Shown one piece after another: positions 15,624 to 23,829 of a stretch of 34,611 nt of DNA (position 1 is its first letter; every line of letters begins with the position of its first letter). The position numbers were made by a program, and so were the translations under genes. Below the pieces are notes generated by a model that saw only the letters and a list, made by a program, of their open reading frames with translations, made no database searches and was not told the DNA's origin. The DNA comes from an uncultured Peptoniphilus sp. (GTDB taxonomy: Bacteria; Bacillota; Clostridia; Tissierellales; Peptoniphilaceae), in assembly GCF_946222045.1 (NCBI RefSeq), contig NZ_CAMILN010000018.1, forward strand, positions 1 through 34,611. Direction: 5' to 3'.

Positions 15624-17111
15624 TTATTTTGCCCAATTCATGGAATATCTTACGGCCTCGTGCCACCTATCCATTTTTTTATATCTCTCTTCTTCATCCA
15701 TCTCTGGATCGAAGCACTTATCTATGGCGTTATTTTCTCTTATTTCGTCAATATCCTTCCAAAATCCTACTGCCAACCCTGCCATATAACAAGCTCCTAA
15801 GGCAGTTAGTTCTACAACCTTTGGTCTTTCTATGTGGACGTCAACTATGTCTGATAAAAATTTCATCAAGAAGTTATTCTTGCTGACTCCACCGTCAACT
15901 GTAAGTGACCTGATCTTTGTATTTGAGTCCTCTTGCATGGCCTTTATTACATCGCAGGATAAATAGGCTATTGATTCTAGGGCAGCTCTCACTATGTGAT
16001 ACTTATTTACCGACCCTGTGAGACCTACTATGGACCCCCTAGCATATTGATCCCAGTAGGGTGCACCTAGACCTGTGAAGGCTGGTATAAAGTAGCAGTC
16101 GTTGGTGTCTTCCACCTTATTTGCCATGTATTCAGAATCATCTGCTTGATCAATTATCCTAAGATTGTCACGCATAAAGTCTATGCAAGACCCTGCTTCA
16201 AAGATTGAACCTTCAAGGGCATACTTTATTTGTCCGTCCATGGCCCAGGCTATAGTTGTCACTAGACCATTTTGTGACTTAATTAGCTCATCACCTGTGT
16301 TCATTAGGATAAAGGCTCCTGTTCCAAAGGTAGACTTTGCCATCCCCTTTTCAAAGGATGCTGTCCCAAAAAGTGATGACTGTTGGTCGCCAATTGCCCC
16401 TCCTATAGGAATTTCGCAACCAAGATACTTGGACTTGCACTTGCCATAGACTTCGCTAGAATTTTTAATTTCTGGAAGCATGGACCTTGGGATGTCAAAA
16501 ATTTCAAGGAGTTCATCGTCCCACTTATTTTCTTTTATGTTAAAGAGCATAGTCCTAGAAGCATTTGTGTAGTCAGTTATGTGAACCTCTCCATCTGTCA
16601 ACTTATAGATAAGATAGGTTTCAACTGTCCCAAAGAGGAGGTCTCCCTTATCTGCTAATTCCCTTGCTCCTTCCACATTTTCAAGGATCCATCTGATTTT
16701 TGTCGCAGAAAAATAAGGGTCAATTACAAGACCTGTCTTTTCTCTTATAGTTTCTTCCAGGCCTCTTTCCTTTAATTCTTCACAATATTTTGAAGTCCTT
16801 TTACACTGCCAGACAATTGCATTGTAAATTGGTTCCATGGTCTTCTTGTTCCAGACAATTGTCGTTTCCCTTTGGTTAGTTATTCCAATTGCTGCTATGT
16901 CCTTGGGGTCAATTTCCTTTCTAGACATGGCTTCCACTGCTGTACCAATTTGCTTGGACCACAAGTCGTCTGGCTCTTCTTCTACGTAACCAGGTTTTGG
17001 AAATTGTTTTATCAGGTCCTTTTGGGCTACAGAAACTGGATTTCCCTTTTTATCAAAAATTATAGTTCTAGCAGATGTTGTACCTGCATCGAATGCCATT
17101 ATGTATTTCAT
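15624..17111 (-). CDS. glpK: glycerol kinase
   Basis: A 495-residue FGGY-family kinase converting glycerol and ATP to sn-glycerol 3-phosphate in the cytosol; length is normal for GlpK. Motifs: FDAGTTSAR at the N-terminal phosphate loop, GYVEEEP, TNQRETT, GAIGDQQSSLFG, the FGTGAF loop and the C-terminal DGGVSKNNFLMKFLSD with the adenosine site. Glycerol-specific residues appear intact. The ribosome binding site is GGTGA. TATAAT at 17127-17132 is a probable -10 without a good -35. It is transcribed alone; no glycerol facilitator or glycerol-phosphate oxidase gene is adjacent. I saw no clear catabolite-response element. Confidence 0.96.
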   Translation of the reverse strand: MKYIMAFDAGTTSARTIIFDKKGNPVSVAQKDLIKQFPKPGYVEEEPDDLWSKQIGTAVEAMSRKEIDPKDIAAIGITNQRETTIVWNKKTMEPIYNAIVWQCKRTSKYCEELKERGLEETIREKTGLVIDPYFSATKIRWILENVEGARELADKGDLLFGTVETYLIYKLTDGEVHITDYTNASRTMLFNIKENKWDDELLEIFDIPRSMLPEIKNSSEVYGKCKSKYLGCEIPIGGAIGDQQSSLFGTASFEKGMAKSTFGTGAFILMNTGDELIKSQNGLVTTIAWAMDGQIKYALEGSIFEAGSCIDFMRDNLRIIDQADDSEYMANKVEDTNDCYFIPAFTGLGAPYWDQYARGSIVGLTGSVNKYHIVRAALESIAYLSCDVIKAMQEDSNTKIRSLTVDGGVSKNNFLMKFLSDIVDVHIERPKVVELTALGACYMAGLAVGFWKDIDEIRENNAIDKCFDPEMDEEERYKKMDRWHEAVRYSMNWAK

Positions 17112-17209
17112 CTTATCACCAAGTTTATTATAACATTTTTAATATTTTTTGCTTCTTTTTTGTAGTTTTAGTAAAAAAACATTCTTCCCTAAATTAGATT
17201 TTAAAAAAT

Positions 17210-17235
17210 CTTGTAAACTCCTAATTTTTTACAAG
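17210..17235. other. unassigned hairpin upstream of glpK
   Basis: CTTGTAAA (17210-17217) and TTTACAAG (17228-17235) form a perfect 8-base stem with a 10-base loop, and on the minus strand ATTTTTT follows. It could be a second terminator for the operon ending at 17323, an operator, or a leader element for glpK. Nothing else is seen in this gap apart from the terminator at 17282-17308. Confidence 0.35.
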
Positions 17236-17281
17236 TAACTTATAATTTAATATTGACTACTATAAGTTTTATAAGTACAAA

Positions 17282-17308
17282 AAAAGTGCCAGACCAACCG
17301 ACACTTTT
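17282..17308 (-). terminator. terminator of the gyrase/sigma operon
   Basis: On the minus strand AAAAGTG pairs with CACTTTT, followed by a run of seven T. It lies just after the PsiE/CorC-like gene, the last gene of the row. Confidence 0.82.
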
Positions 17309-17322
17309 AATCTTTATTTATC

Positions 17323-17994
17323 TTATTTTTTTATATCTTTTTTCTTTTCTTTTTCTATTTTCTCATCAATTCTCTCAACAGAAACTGTTTCTATTACACC
17401 ACCACTTGCCATCTTGACAATTTGGAAAATGTATTCGCCATCGTCGACAATAACGCCAACTTCTGGCTCTTCTGCGTTCTTGATGAGAAGACCTGCTACA
17501 TAACCACCAATTGTTGTAGTTTCGCCTGCTTCAATATCAAATCCATACCTCTTGTTTAGGACCTTCATAGGAGTTGATGCAGAGTACTCATTTTCATTTC
17601 CTTCAGCATCCATATTTACTCCTGTCAACAAGAACTTCCTAACAGCAAAGAGTACTGCTATGGCTATAGTTGCTATAAGTAAATCAAGCATGGTGTCAGA
17701 GTAAACCAACATCTTTCTAGAAATTACAAGCAAGATCAAGTGGATGATGTTGGCATCTGTATGTGCAATCATAAGTACCACAAACTCAATGGCTATTACT
17801 AGCAAGAGGACGTGGGATAGAAAATTTTGGAATATTTCATAGGATAGGCCAGCATCACTTGTCAGTATCTTGAAGTAATATTTCATAATATCTGGCACTG
17901 AAACTATCACGCCGGCTATAAGCATTATCGAAACTACTATTTCAAACATGTTTACTAGTTTTAAAAGTGTAACCAGGTATCTGTTTCTATTCAT
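17323..17994 (-). CDS. membrane protein: PsiE-like domain fused to a CorC/HlyC-type domain
   Basis: A 223-residue protein. Residues ~10-120 hold four hydrophobic segments (~16-36, 55-77, 83-96, 103-120) with the pattern of PsiE, the phosphate-starvation-inducible membrane family, including a VISRKMLV-like segment. Residues ~140-210 resemble the CorC_HlyC transporter-associated domain: TIGGYVAGLLI, a region like PEVGVIVDDGEYIFQI, then a final strand ETVSVERI. The tail is highly charged and cytosolic. PsiE function is unknown; CorC_HlyC domains modulate ion transporters. I know no named protein with this order. It shares one base with the sigma gene stop (TAATG) and uses GGAGG, so it is translationally coupled to the sigma factor and may be its effector or membrane input. 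Confidence 0.7.
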   Translation of the reverse strand: MNRNRYLVTLLKLVNMFEIVVSIMLIAGVIVSVPDIMKYYFKILTSDAGLSYEIFQNFLSHVLLLVIAIEFVVLMIAHTDANIIHLILLVISRKMLVYSDTMLDLLIATIAIAVLFAVRKFLLTGVNMDAEGNENEYSASTPMKVLNKRYGFDIEAGETTTIGGYVAGLLIKNAEEPEVGVIVDDGEYIFQIVKMASGGVIETVSVERIDEKIEKEKKKDIKK

Positions 17995-18779
17995 TATACC
18001 TCCATAGTCTTAGCGACTTCTTTTTTCATCTTCTCCAAGACCTTCTTCTCAATTCTTGAAACTGTCATTTGAGAAATGTTTAATTTCTTGGCGATTACAA
18101 CTTGAGTCTTCTTGTTGAAGTACCTATCAATAAGAATAGTTCTTTCAACTTCGTCTAAGTTCTCCATAGCCTTTTTGAAAAAGTCATTGGATTCTATCTT
18201 GTCAAAATATTCTTCTTCAATTCCTATTAAATCAGATAAGTTGACTTCATTATCATCTCCAGATTCGTAAGTTACATCAAGAGATTGTGGAGTGTAGACC
18301 TTGGATGCTTCCATGGCTTCCATAACTTCTTCTGGAGTAGAGTCTAAGTATTCTGCAATCTCGTCTATTGTTGGAGTCTTTTGATATTTTTGTGAAAGAC
18401 TCACAGTTGCATTGGAAATCTTTTTTGAAAGTTCTTGGATTCTCCTTGGGACCCTAATAGTCCAACCATTGTCCCTAAAGTATTTTTTTATCTCTCCTAT
18501 TATTGTTGGAGTGGCAAAGGAAGAGAACTCAAATCCCTTCTCAGGGTCATATCTCTCTATGGCGTAGATTAAACCAATAGATGCCACCTGGTAGATATCA
18601 TCATAATCTATTCCCCTGCCTGTATATTTTTTAGATAGGATCTCTGCAATGTAGAGGTGCTCTTCTATAAGAATATCTCTGATTTCTTGTTCTCTTGTCT
18701 CGTGATATTCATTAAAGAGTTCTTTTCTCTCTTCCTTTGTTAGTCTCCTATCTAAATTGTTGTATTCTTTTAAATTCAT
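17994..18779 (-). CDS. RNA polymerase sigma factor, SigB/SigF/SigG type
   Basis: A 261-residue group 3 sigma factor. Region 2 is clear (DYDDIYQVASIGLIYAIERYD, then FSSFATPTIIGEIKKYFRD), followed by WTIRVPRRIQEL, the hallmark of the SigB/SigF/SigG group. Region 3 spans ~120-170, and region 4 ends with a helix-turn-helix (QVVIAKKLNISQMTVSRIEKKVL). With an RsbV-like and an RsbW-like gene directly upstream, it should be controlled by partner switching. Whether it serves stress or a relic of sporulation cannot be told here; no sporulation genes are seen. It starts 9 bases after the anti-sigma gene with a modest ribosome binding site (AAGGG). Its promoter targets are unknown. Confidence 0.9.
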   Translation of the reverse strand: MNLKEYNNLDRRLTKEERKELFNEYHETREQEIRDILIEEHLYIAEILSKKYTGRGIDYDDIYQVASIGLIYAIERYDPEKGFEFSSFATPTIIGEIKKYFRDNGWTIRVPRRIQELSKKISNATVSLSQKYQKTPTIDEIAEYLDSTPEEVMEAMEASKVYTPQSLDVTYESGDDNEVNLSDLIGIEEEYFDKIESNDFFKKAMENLDEVERTILIDRYFNKKTQVVIAKKLNISQMTVSRIEKKVLEKMKKEVAKTMEV

Positions 18780-18788
18780 AGCGGACCC

Positions 18789-19139
18789 TTATAATTTTTT
18801 AGATAAAATAAATTTATTTCCATCAAAATGAGATTCATCTACAAGACAATCTATAATAGTCTTTGCAAGAGATAGGTCTTCAGATTCATCTAATTTTTCT
18901 TCACTAATTTCACTTACATAAATTTTAATATTTTTAGCTTCTTCTATTTCAAAGACCAAGTCTATCTGGTCATTTTCTCCTAACTTGTGACAAATGTTTA
19001 AAGTTTCTGTTACAGCCATCTTTAAGTCTTCTATCTCTTCTATATCCCTATTTAGGATATTTAAGATTCCAGCAAGCATAAGTCTAACTGTAGAAAAATA
19101 TTTGGCATCATTGGGTATTTGGTATTTTAAAGTATCCAT
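18789..19139 (-). CDS. short RsbW/SpoIIAB-like anti-sigma factor (degenerate GHKL ATPase)
   Basis: A 116-residue protein in the place where RsbW or SpoIIAB is expected. The start at 19139 lies one base after the rsbV stop; a start ten codons earlier would lie inside rsbV. The N-box helix is recognisable (EDLKMAVTETLNICHK, ~37-52; compare EDIKxAVSEA in RsbW), and LSLAKTIIDCLVDES resembles the C-terminal helix of the fold. The DxGxG nucleotide motif is missing: the expected place reads YVSEISEEKLDESED. At 116 residues it is shorter than typical RsbW (~160) or SpoIIAB (~145). It may bind the sigma factor without an active kinase. Identification rests mainly on context plus the N-box. Confidence 0.72.
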   Translation of the reverse strand: MDTLKYQIPNDAKYFSTVRLMLAGILNILNRDIEEIEDLKMAVTETLNICHKLGENDQIDLVFEIEEAKNIKIYVSEISEEKLDESEDLSLAKTIIDCLVDESHFDGNKFILSKKL

Positions 19140-19140
19140 A

Positions 19141-19452
19141 TTACCCCCTGATTTCAAACATATCTTCAAGTTTGGTTATCTTAAAGAGCTTCATAATTTG
19201 TGGATTTAGGTTTTCAATTACAATTTTATTATCATTTTTTTCTACTTCTTTTAGGATATAAATAAGTGATCCTAGACCTGTGGAGTCTAGATATTCTAGT
19301 TCTTTACAGTCAAACAATATATCCTTCTTATCCTTTTCATAAAATTTTATAGATTTTTCCTTGAATTTCTTTGTATTATAAACATCAAGTTCTCCCTTTG
19401 GATATAATACTAGAAATTCATCAGTATTTTTTGACTCTAATTTAAATTCCAT
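19141..19452 (-). CDS. STAS-domain anti-anti-sigma factor, RsbV/SpoIIAA-like
   Basis: A 103-residue single STAS domain. The phosphorylation segment ELEYLDSTGLGSLIYIL has the conserved serine at residue 57, which the cognate kinase normally phosphorylates; unphosphorylated RsbV binds RsbW and frees sigma. It starts 8 bases after the gyrA stop with AGGAGG as ribosome binding site; the gyrA stop codon TAG overlaps that site. It therefore appears to be transcribed with gyrase. No PP2C phosphatase (RsbP/RsbU/SpoIIE type) is in the window, so reactivation must come from elsewhere if serine phosphorylation is used. Confidence 0.88.
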   Translation of the reverse strand: MEFKLESKNTDEFLVLYPKGELDVYNTKKFKEKSIKFYEKDKKDILFDCKELEYLDSTGLGSLIYILKEVEKNDNKIVIENLNPQIMKLFKITKLEDMFEIRG

Positions 19453-19460
19453 AAATCCTC

Positions 19461-21890
19461 CTAGTCTCCAATATAATTTGCAACAGCTACAACTTTTGCA
19501 TCTGTCAAATTCATAAGTTTAACACCAGATGTATTTCTTCCTTGGATGGAGATATCTTCTGTAAGAATCCTTATAATAATTCCAGAATTTGCAATTATCA
19601 TTACGTCGTCTTCTTTTTCAACTACAGCAGCTGAAGCCACATCTCCAGTTTTATTGGTAATCTTGTAAGTTAGAAGTCCCTTTCCACCTCTGTTTTGTGG
19701 TCTGTACTTGTCTATTTCAGTTAATTTTCCATAACCATTTTCTGATATAACAAGAAGATACTTGTCTTCCAATACTAAATCAGATGAAACCACAATGTCA
19801 TCATCAGCAAGGTCTATGGACTTAACTCCCATGGAGTTTCTACCAGACTTTCTAACTTGTTCTTCGTTAAACCTAATTGATAGGCCTTTTTTAGTTACAA
19901 GTATTACATCTTCATTATTCTTAGTCAAATGAACATCGATTAATTTATCATCTTCATTTAACTTTATAGCAATGATACCAGATTTTCTAATATTTTTGTA
20001 ATCCTTAAATGGAGTTCTCTTAATAAGTCCCTTTTCAGTTACCATTAAGAAGTTTAGGTCTGGGTCATATTCTTTAACAGGTATTATTGAAGTTACTCTT
20101 TCATCTTCTTCAAGGTCAAGTAGATTTATTATTGCTGTACCCCTTGATGTCCTTGAGTCTTGTGGTATTTCGTAGGCCTTTAATTTAAAGACATTACCTA
20201 GTGATGTAAAGAATAAAATCATATCATGAGTAGATGTGACAAATAATTCTTTTACAAAGTCCTTGTCCCTCATATTTCCAGAAGAAACTCCCCTGCCACC
20301 TCTTTTTTGTGGCTTATAAGTTCCCTCGCTCATTCTCTTGATATAGCCAAATTGTGTAAGAGTTATTACAACATCTTCTCTCTTTATAATGTCTTCCATT
20401 TCGATGTCAGTTCTATCATGAGAGATAACAGTTCTCCTTAGATCTCCATATTTTTCCTTTATTTCAAGAAGCTCTTCCTTAATTAGGTTCATAAGGACCT
20501 CATTATTTTCTAAGATTTCTCTAAACCACTTGATATCAGCTTGGAGTTTTTCATATTCAGCTTCTAGCCTATCTCTTTCAAGTCCAGTAAGTCTTCTGAT
20601 TCTCATGTCCAAGATAGCTTGGGATTGTTCTTCTGTTAATTTAAATTCTTCATAGAATTTTTCCTTAGCTTCCTTGTCGTCCTTAGATGCCCTTACAATT
20701 TTTATAATCCTGTCGATGTTATCAAGAGCTATGAAAAGACCTTCAACTATGTGGGCTCTCTTTTCTGCCTTGTCTAGGTCAAACTTTGTCCTCCTAGTCA
20801 CCACTTCAACTTGGTGGTCAACATAGTATCTTATAATCTCCTTAAGATTTAGGATTTCTGGTTTACCATTAACTAAGGCAAGATTTATGATTCCAAAAGT
20901 TGTTTGCATTTGGGTATTTTTGTAAAGCTTATTTAAAACAACTTCTGCATTTGCATCTCTTTTTAGTTCAACTATTATGTTGATACCCTTCCTATTTGAA
21001 GCATCAGTTATATTAGAAATTCCATCAATTACCTTGTTCTTGGCAAGGTCTGCTATCTTCATAATAAGTGAAGACTTGTTAACTTGGTAAGGAAGTTCTG
21101 TTATTACAATTTTCTCGCGATTGTTCTTAAAGGCTTTGATTTCTGCAACTGCCCTTACAGTTATCTTTCCTCTTCCAGTTTCGTAGGCTTTTTTTATACC
21201 ATCAGTTCCCATGATTTGGGCGCCTGTAGGAAAGTCTGGTCCCTTAATTATTTGGTTAAGTTCAGCTATAGAAATATCATCATTGTCAATGTAGGCTATA
21301 ATTCCGTCAATAGACTCATTCATATTGTGAGGAGCCATGTTTGTCGCCATACCTACTGCAATACCACTAGATCCATTTACTAAAAGGTTTGGAAATCTTG
21401 CTGGAAGTATTGTTGGTTCCTTTTCGTTTTCATCAAAGTTTGGAACAAAATCAACTGTATCCTTATTAATGTCTCTTAGCATTTCTTCTGCAAGCTTGGT
21501 CATCCTAACTTCTGTATAACGCATAGCCGCAGCCCCGTCACCATCAATGTTACCAAAGTTACCTTGGCCATCAACTAGGGTATATCTTGTATTAAAGTCT
21601 TGGGCAAGTCTAACAGTTGCTTCGTAAATAGATGAGTCACCGTGAGGGTGATACTTACCCATTACGTCCCCAACAAGCCTTGCTGACTTTCTGTAAGGTC
21701 CATTGGATGCAAGGTTAAGTCCCTGCATACCGTATAAAATTCTTCTGTGGACTGGTTTTAGTCCATCACGTACATCAGGAAGTGCTCTTGCAACAATTAC
21801 AGACATTGAATAGTCAAGATAAGATGACCTCATCTTTTTATCAATATCTACATCAAGTATTCCTGATTCTATAATCTTATTTTCACTCAT
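19461..21890 (-). CDS. gyrA: DNA gyrase subunit A
   Basis: An 809-residue type II topoisomerase A subunit that cuts and reseals DNA with GyrB to add negative supercoils. The catalytic tyrosine is Tyr125 (MRYTEVRM). The quinolone-resistance region reads HPHGDSSIYE with Ser86 and Glu90, equivalent to E. coli 83 and 87, in the susceptible-type state. The C-terminal wheel has the gyrase box QKRGGRG, separating it from topoisomerase IV. Length is normal. It starts 9 bases after gyrB and is followed closely by the STAS gene. Confidence 0.98.
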   Translation of the reverse strand: MSENKIIESGILDVDIDKKMRSSYLDYSMSVIVARALPDVRDGLKPVHRRILYGMQGLNLASNGPYRKSARLVGDVMGKYHPHGDSSIYEATVRLAQDFNTRYTLVDGQGNFGNIDGDGAAAMRYTEVRMTKLAEEMLRDINKDTVDFVPNFDENEKEPTILPARFPNLLVNGSSGIAVGMATNMAPHNMNESIDGIIAYIDNDDISIAELNQIIKGPDFPTGAQIMGTDGIKKAYETGRGKITVRAVAEIKAFKNNREKIVITELPYQVNKSSLIMKIADLAKNKVIDGISNITDASNRKGINIIVELKRDANAEVVLNKLYKNTQMQTTFGIINLALVNGKPEILNLKEIIRYYVDHQVEVVTRRTKFDLDKAEKRAHIVEGLFIALDNIDRIIKIVRASKDDKEAKEKFYEEFKLTEEQSQAILDMRIRRLTGLERDRLEAEYEKLQADIKWFREILENNEVLMNLIKEELLEIKEKYGDLRRTVISHDRTDIEMEDIIKREDVVITLTQFGYIKRMSEGTYKPQKRGGRGVSSGNMRDKDFVKELFVTSTHDMILFFTSLGNVFKLKAYEIPQDSRTSRGTAIINLLDLEEDERVTSIIPVKEYDPDLNFLMVTEKGLIKRTPFKDYKNIRKSGIIAIKLNEDDKLIDVHLTKNNEDVILVTKKGLSIRFNEEQVRKSGRNSMGVKSIDLADDDIVVSSDLVLEDKYLLVISENGYGKLTEIDKYRPQNRGGKGLLTYKITNKTGDVASAAVVEKEDDVMIIANSGIIIRILTEDISIQGRNTSGVKLMNLTDAKVVAVANYIGD

Positions 21891-21899
21891 AGTTTACTC

Positions 21900-23813
21900 C
21901 TATGCATCTATATAATCTGCATAAACTGCATTTTCTGTTATAAAGTCTCTTCTTGGTTCAACTTCTGATCCCATTAGAATTGAGAAAGTGTCATCTGCTT
22001 CTGTTAAATCGTCTATATTAACCTTTAAAAGAAGTCTATTGTCTGGGTTCATTGTAGTCTCCCAAAGTTGCTCTGGGTCCATTTCCCCAAGACCCTTGTA
22101 CCTCTTTATGTTAATCTTAGAGTCCTTGTATTCTTTAAGGGCAAGTCTAAGTTCCTTTTCATTGTGACAATATCTCAAGATCTTAGTTCCCTTTTCTATA
22201 CCATAAAGTGGAGCTTGGGCAACATAGACATGTCCCTCTTCTATAAGGGGCTTCATGTATCTGAAGAAGAATGTTAGTAGAAGTGTCATAATGTGGGCAC
22301 CGTCAACATCGGCATCGGTCATTATTATGATCTTGTCGTATCTTAATTTTTCTAGATTAAATTCTTCTCCAATTCCTGTTCCAAAAGCTGTTATCATGGC
22401 ACGGATTTCTGAAGAGTTTAACATCCTATCGAGCCTTGCCTTTTCAACGTTCATAATCTTACCCCTAAGAGGTAGGATTGCTTGGTAAGCTGAGTCCCTG
22501 CCGTCCTTGGCAGAACCACCAGCAGAGTTACCTTCGACTATGAAGATTTCATTTCTCTTTGGATCGTCATTTTGACAGTCTGCAAGCTTACCTGGAAGAG
22601 TCATGGACTCAAGATTATTTTTCTTTCTTGTAAGGTCCCTTGCCTTTCTGGCAGCTTCTCTTGCACGTCTTGCTGATAGGGCCTTGTCTAGGATTTGCTT
22701 TCCAACTTTTGGATTTTCTTCCAAGAAAATTGCCAATTCTTCAGATAAAACTGAATCTACAACTCCCCTAGTTTCAGAATTTCCTAGCTTTGCCTTAGTT
22801 TGGCCTTCAAATTGTGGGTCAGGTAATTTTACACTTATAACTGCAGAAATTCCCTCCCTCACGTCTTCACCAGATAGGTTCTCTTCCTTTTCTTTAATAA
22901 TATTATTTTTTCTACCATAGTCATTTAGGGTCCTTGTTAGGGCTGACCTAAAACCTGAAAGGTGGGTTCCACCCTCTTCAGTATTAATATTATTTGCAAA
23001 AGAAAGCACAACTTCTGAATAAGAGTCTGTGTATTGGATTGCAATTTCAACTGCTGTTTCTTCCCTAATTTCATCTATGTAGATGATTTCATCGTGGACT
23101 GGCTTTTTCTTTGCGTTAATAAATTCAACAAAGGATTTTATTCCACCTTCATAGTGAAAGACTTCCTTTAAGTCCTTTCTCTCATCTATAAATTCAATTT
23201 TTATCCCCTTATTTAAAAAGGCCATCTCCCTAAATCTCTTGGATAAAACTTCATCAGAAAATTCTACAGTTTCAAAGATAGTATCGTCTGGTTCAAAGTA
23301 AATTGTTGTTCCAGTATCATCTTTTTTAGTTTCTCCAATAACTTCTAGGTCACTTTTTCTGTGTCCCTTGGAGAATTCTTGCCTGTAGATTTTTCCGTCT
23401 CTTTTTACAGTTGCAACTAATTTATTTGAAAGAGCGTTAACTACAGATACACCAACACCGTGAAGTCCACCAGAAACCTTGTAGGCAGAGTTATCAAACT
23501 TACCACCAGCGTGAAGAATTGTAAGTACAGTTTCTACCGTAGACTTACCTGTTTGTGGATGGATGTCAACTGGTATACCTGAACCATTATCAGATATTTC
23601 AACGCTTCCATTTTTATTTATTTTTATAATAATATGATCACATATACCGGCAAGAGCCTCGTCAATGGAGTTATCTACAACCTCATAAACTAGGTGGTGT
23701 AGACCTCTTGGTCCAGTAGATCCAATATACATACCCGGTCTTTTTCTAACGGGATCCAGTCCTTCTAGGACCTGTATATCCGACGCGTCATAATGTCTTT
23801 TGTCCTTTGCCAT
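21900..23813 (-). CDS. gyrB: DNA gyrase subunit B
   Basis: A 637-residue ATPase subunit of gyrase. The N-terminal GHKL domain has YEVVDNSIDEALAG, DNGSGIPVD and GGLHGVGVSVVNALS. The transducer has QFEGQTKAKLGN. The TOPRIM domain has EGNSAGGSAKDGRD and DADVDGAHI. Length matches Gram-positive GyrB, without the insert of Gram-negative proteins. It starts 16 bases after recF with GGAG as ribosome binding site. Co-directional with recF and gyrA, the classic origin order. Confidence 0.98.
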   Translation of the reverse strand: MAKDKRHYDASDIQVLEGLDPVRKRPGMYIGSTGPRGLHHLVYEVVDNSIDEALAGICDHIIIKINKNGSVEISDNGSGIPVDIHPQTGKSTVETVLTILHAGGKFDNSAYKVSGGLHGVGVSVVNALSNKLVATVKRDGKIYRQEFSKGHRKSDLEVIGETKKDDTGTTIYFEPDDTIFETVEFSDEVLSKRFREMAFLNKGIKIEFIDERKDLKEVFHYEGGIKSFVEFINAKKKPVHDEIIYIDEIREETAVEIAIQYTDSYSEVVLSFANNINTEEGGTHLSGFRSALTRTLNDYGRKNNIIKEKEENLSGEDVREGISAVISVKLPDPQFEGQTKAKLGNSETRGVVDSVLSEELAIFLEENPKVGKQILDKALSARRAREAARKARDLTRKKNNLESMTLPGKLADCQNDDPKRNEIFIVEGNSAGGSAKDGRDSAYQAILPLRGKIMNVEKARLDRMLNSSEIRAMITAFGTGIGEEFNLEKLRYDKIIIMTDADVDGAHIMTLLLTFFFRYMKPLIEEGHVYVAQAPLYGIEKGTKILRYCHNEKELRLALKEYKDSKINIKRYKGLGEMDPEQLWETTMNPDNRLLLKVNIDDLTEADDTFSILMGSEVEPRRDFITENAVYADYIDA

Positions 23814-23829
23814 TTTTTCTCCTATTCTT

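Noticed and set aside
17252..17274. Plus-strand promoter-like TTGACT...TACAAA in the gap before glpK
   Set aside because: No rightward gene follows; both neighbours read leftward, so it is probably chance in AT-rich DNA.
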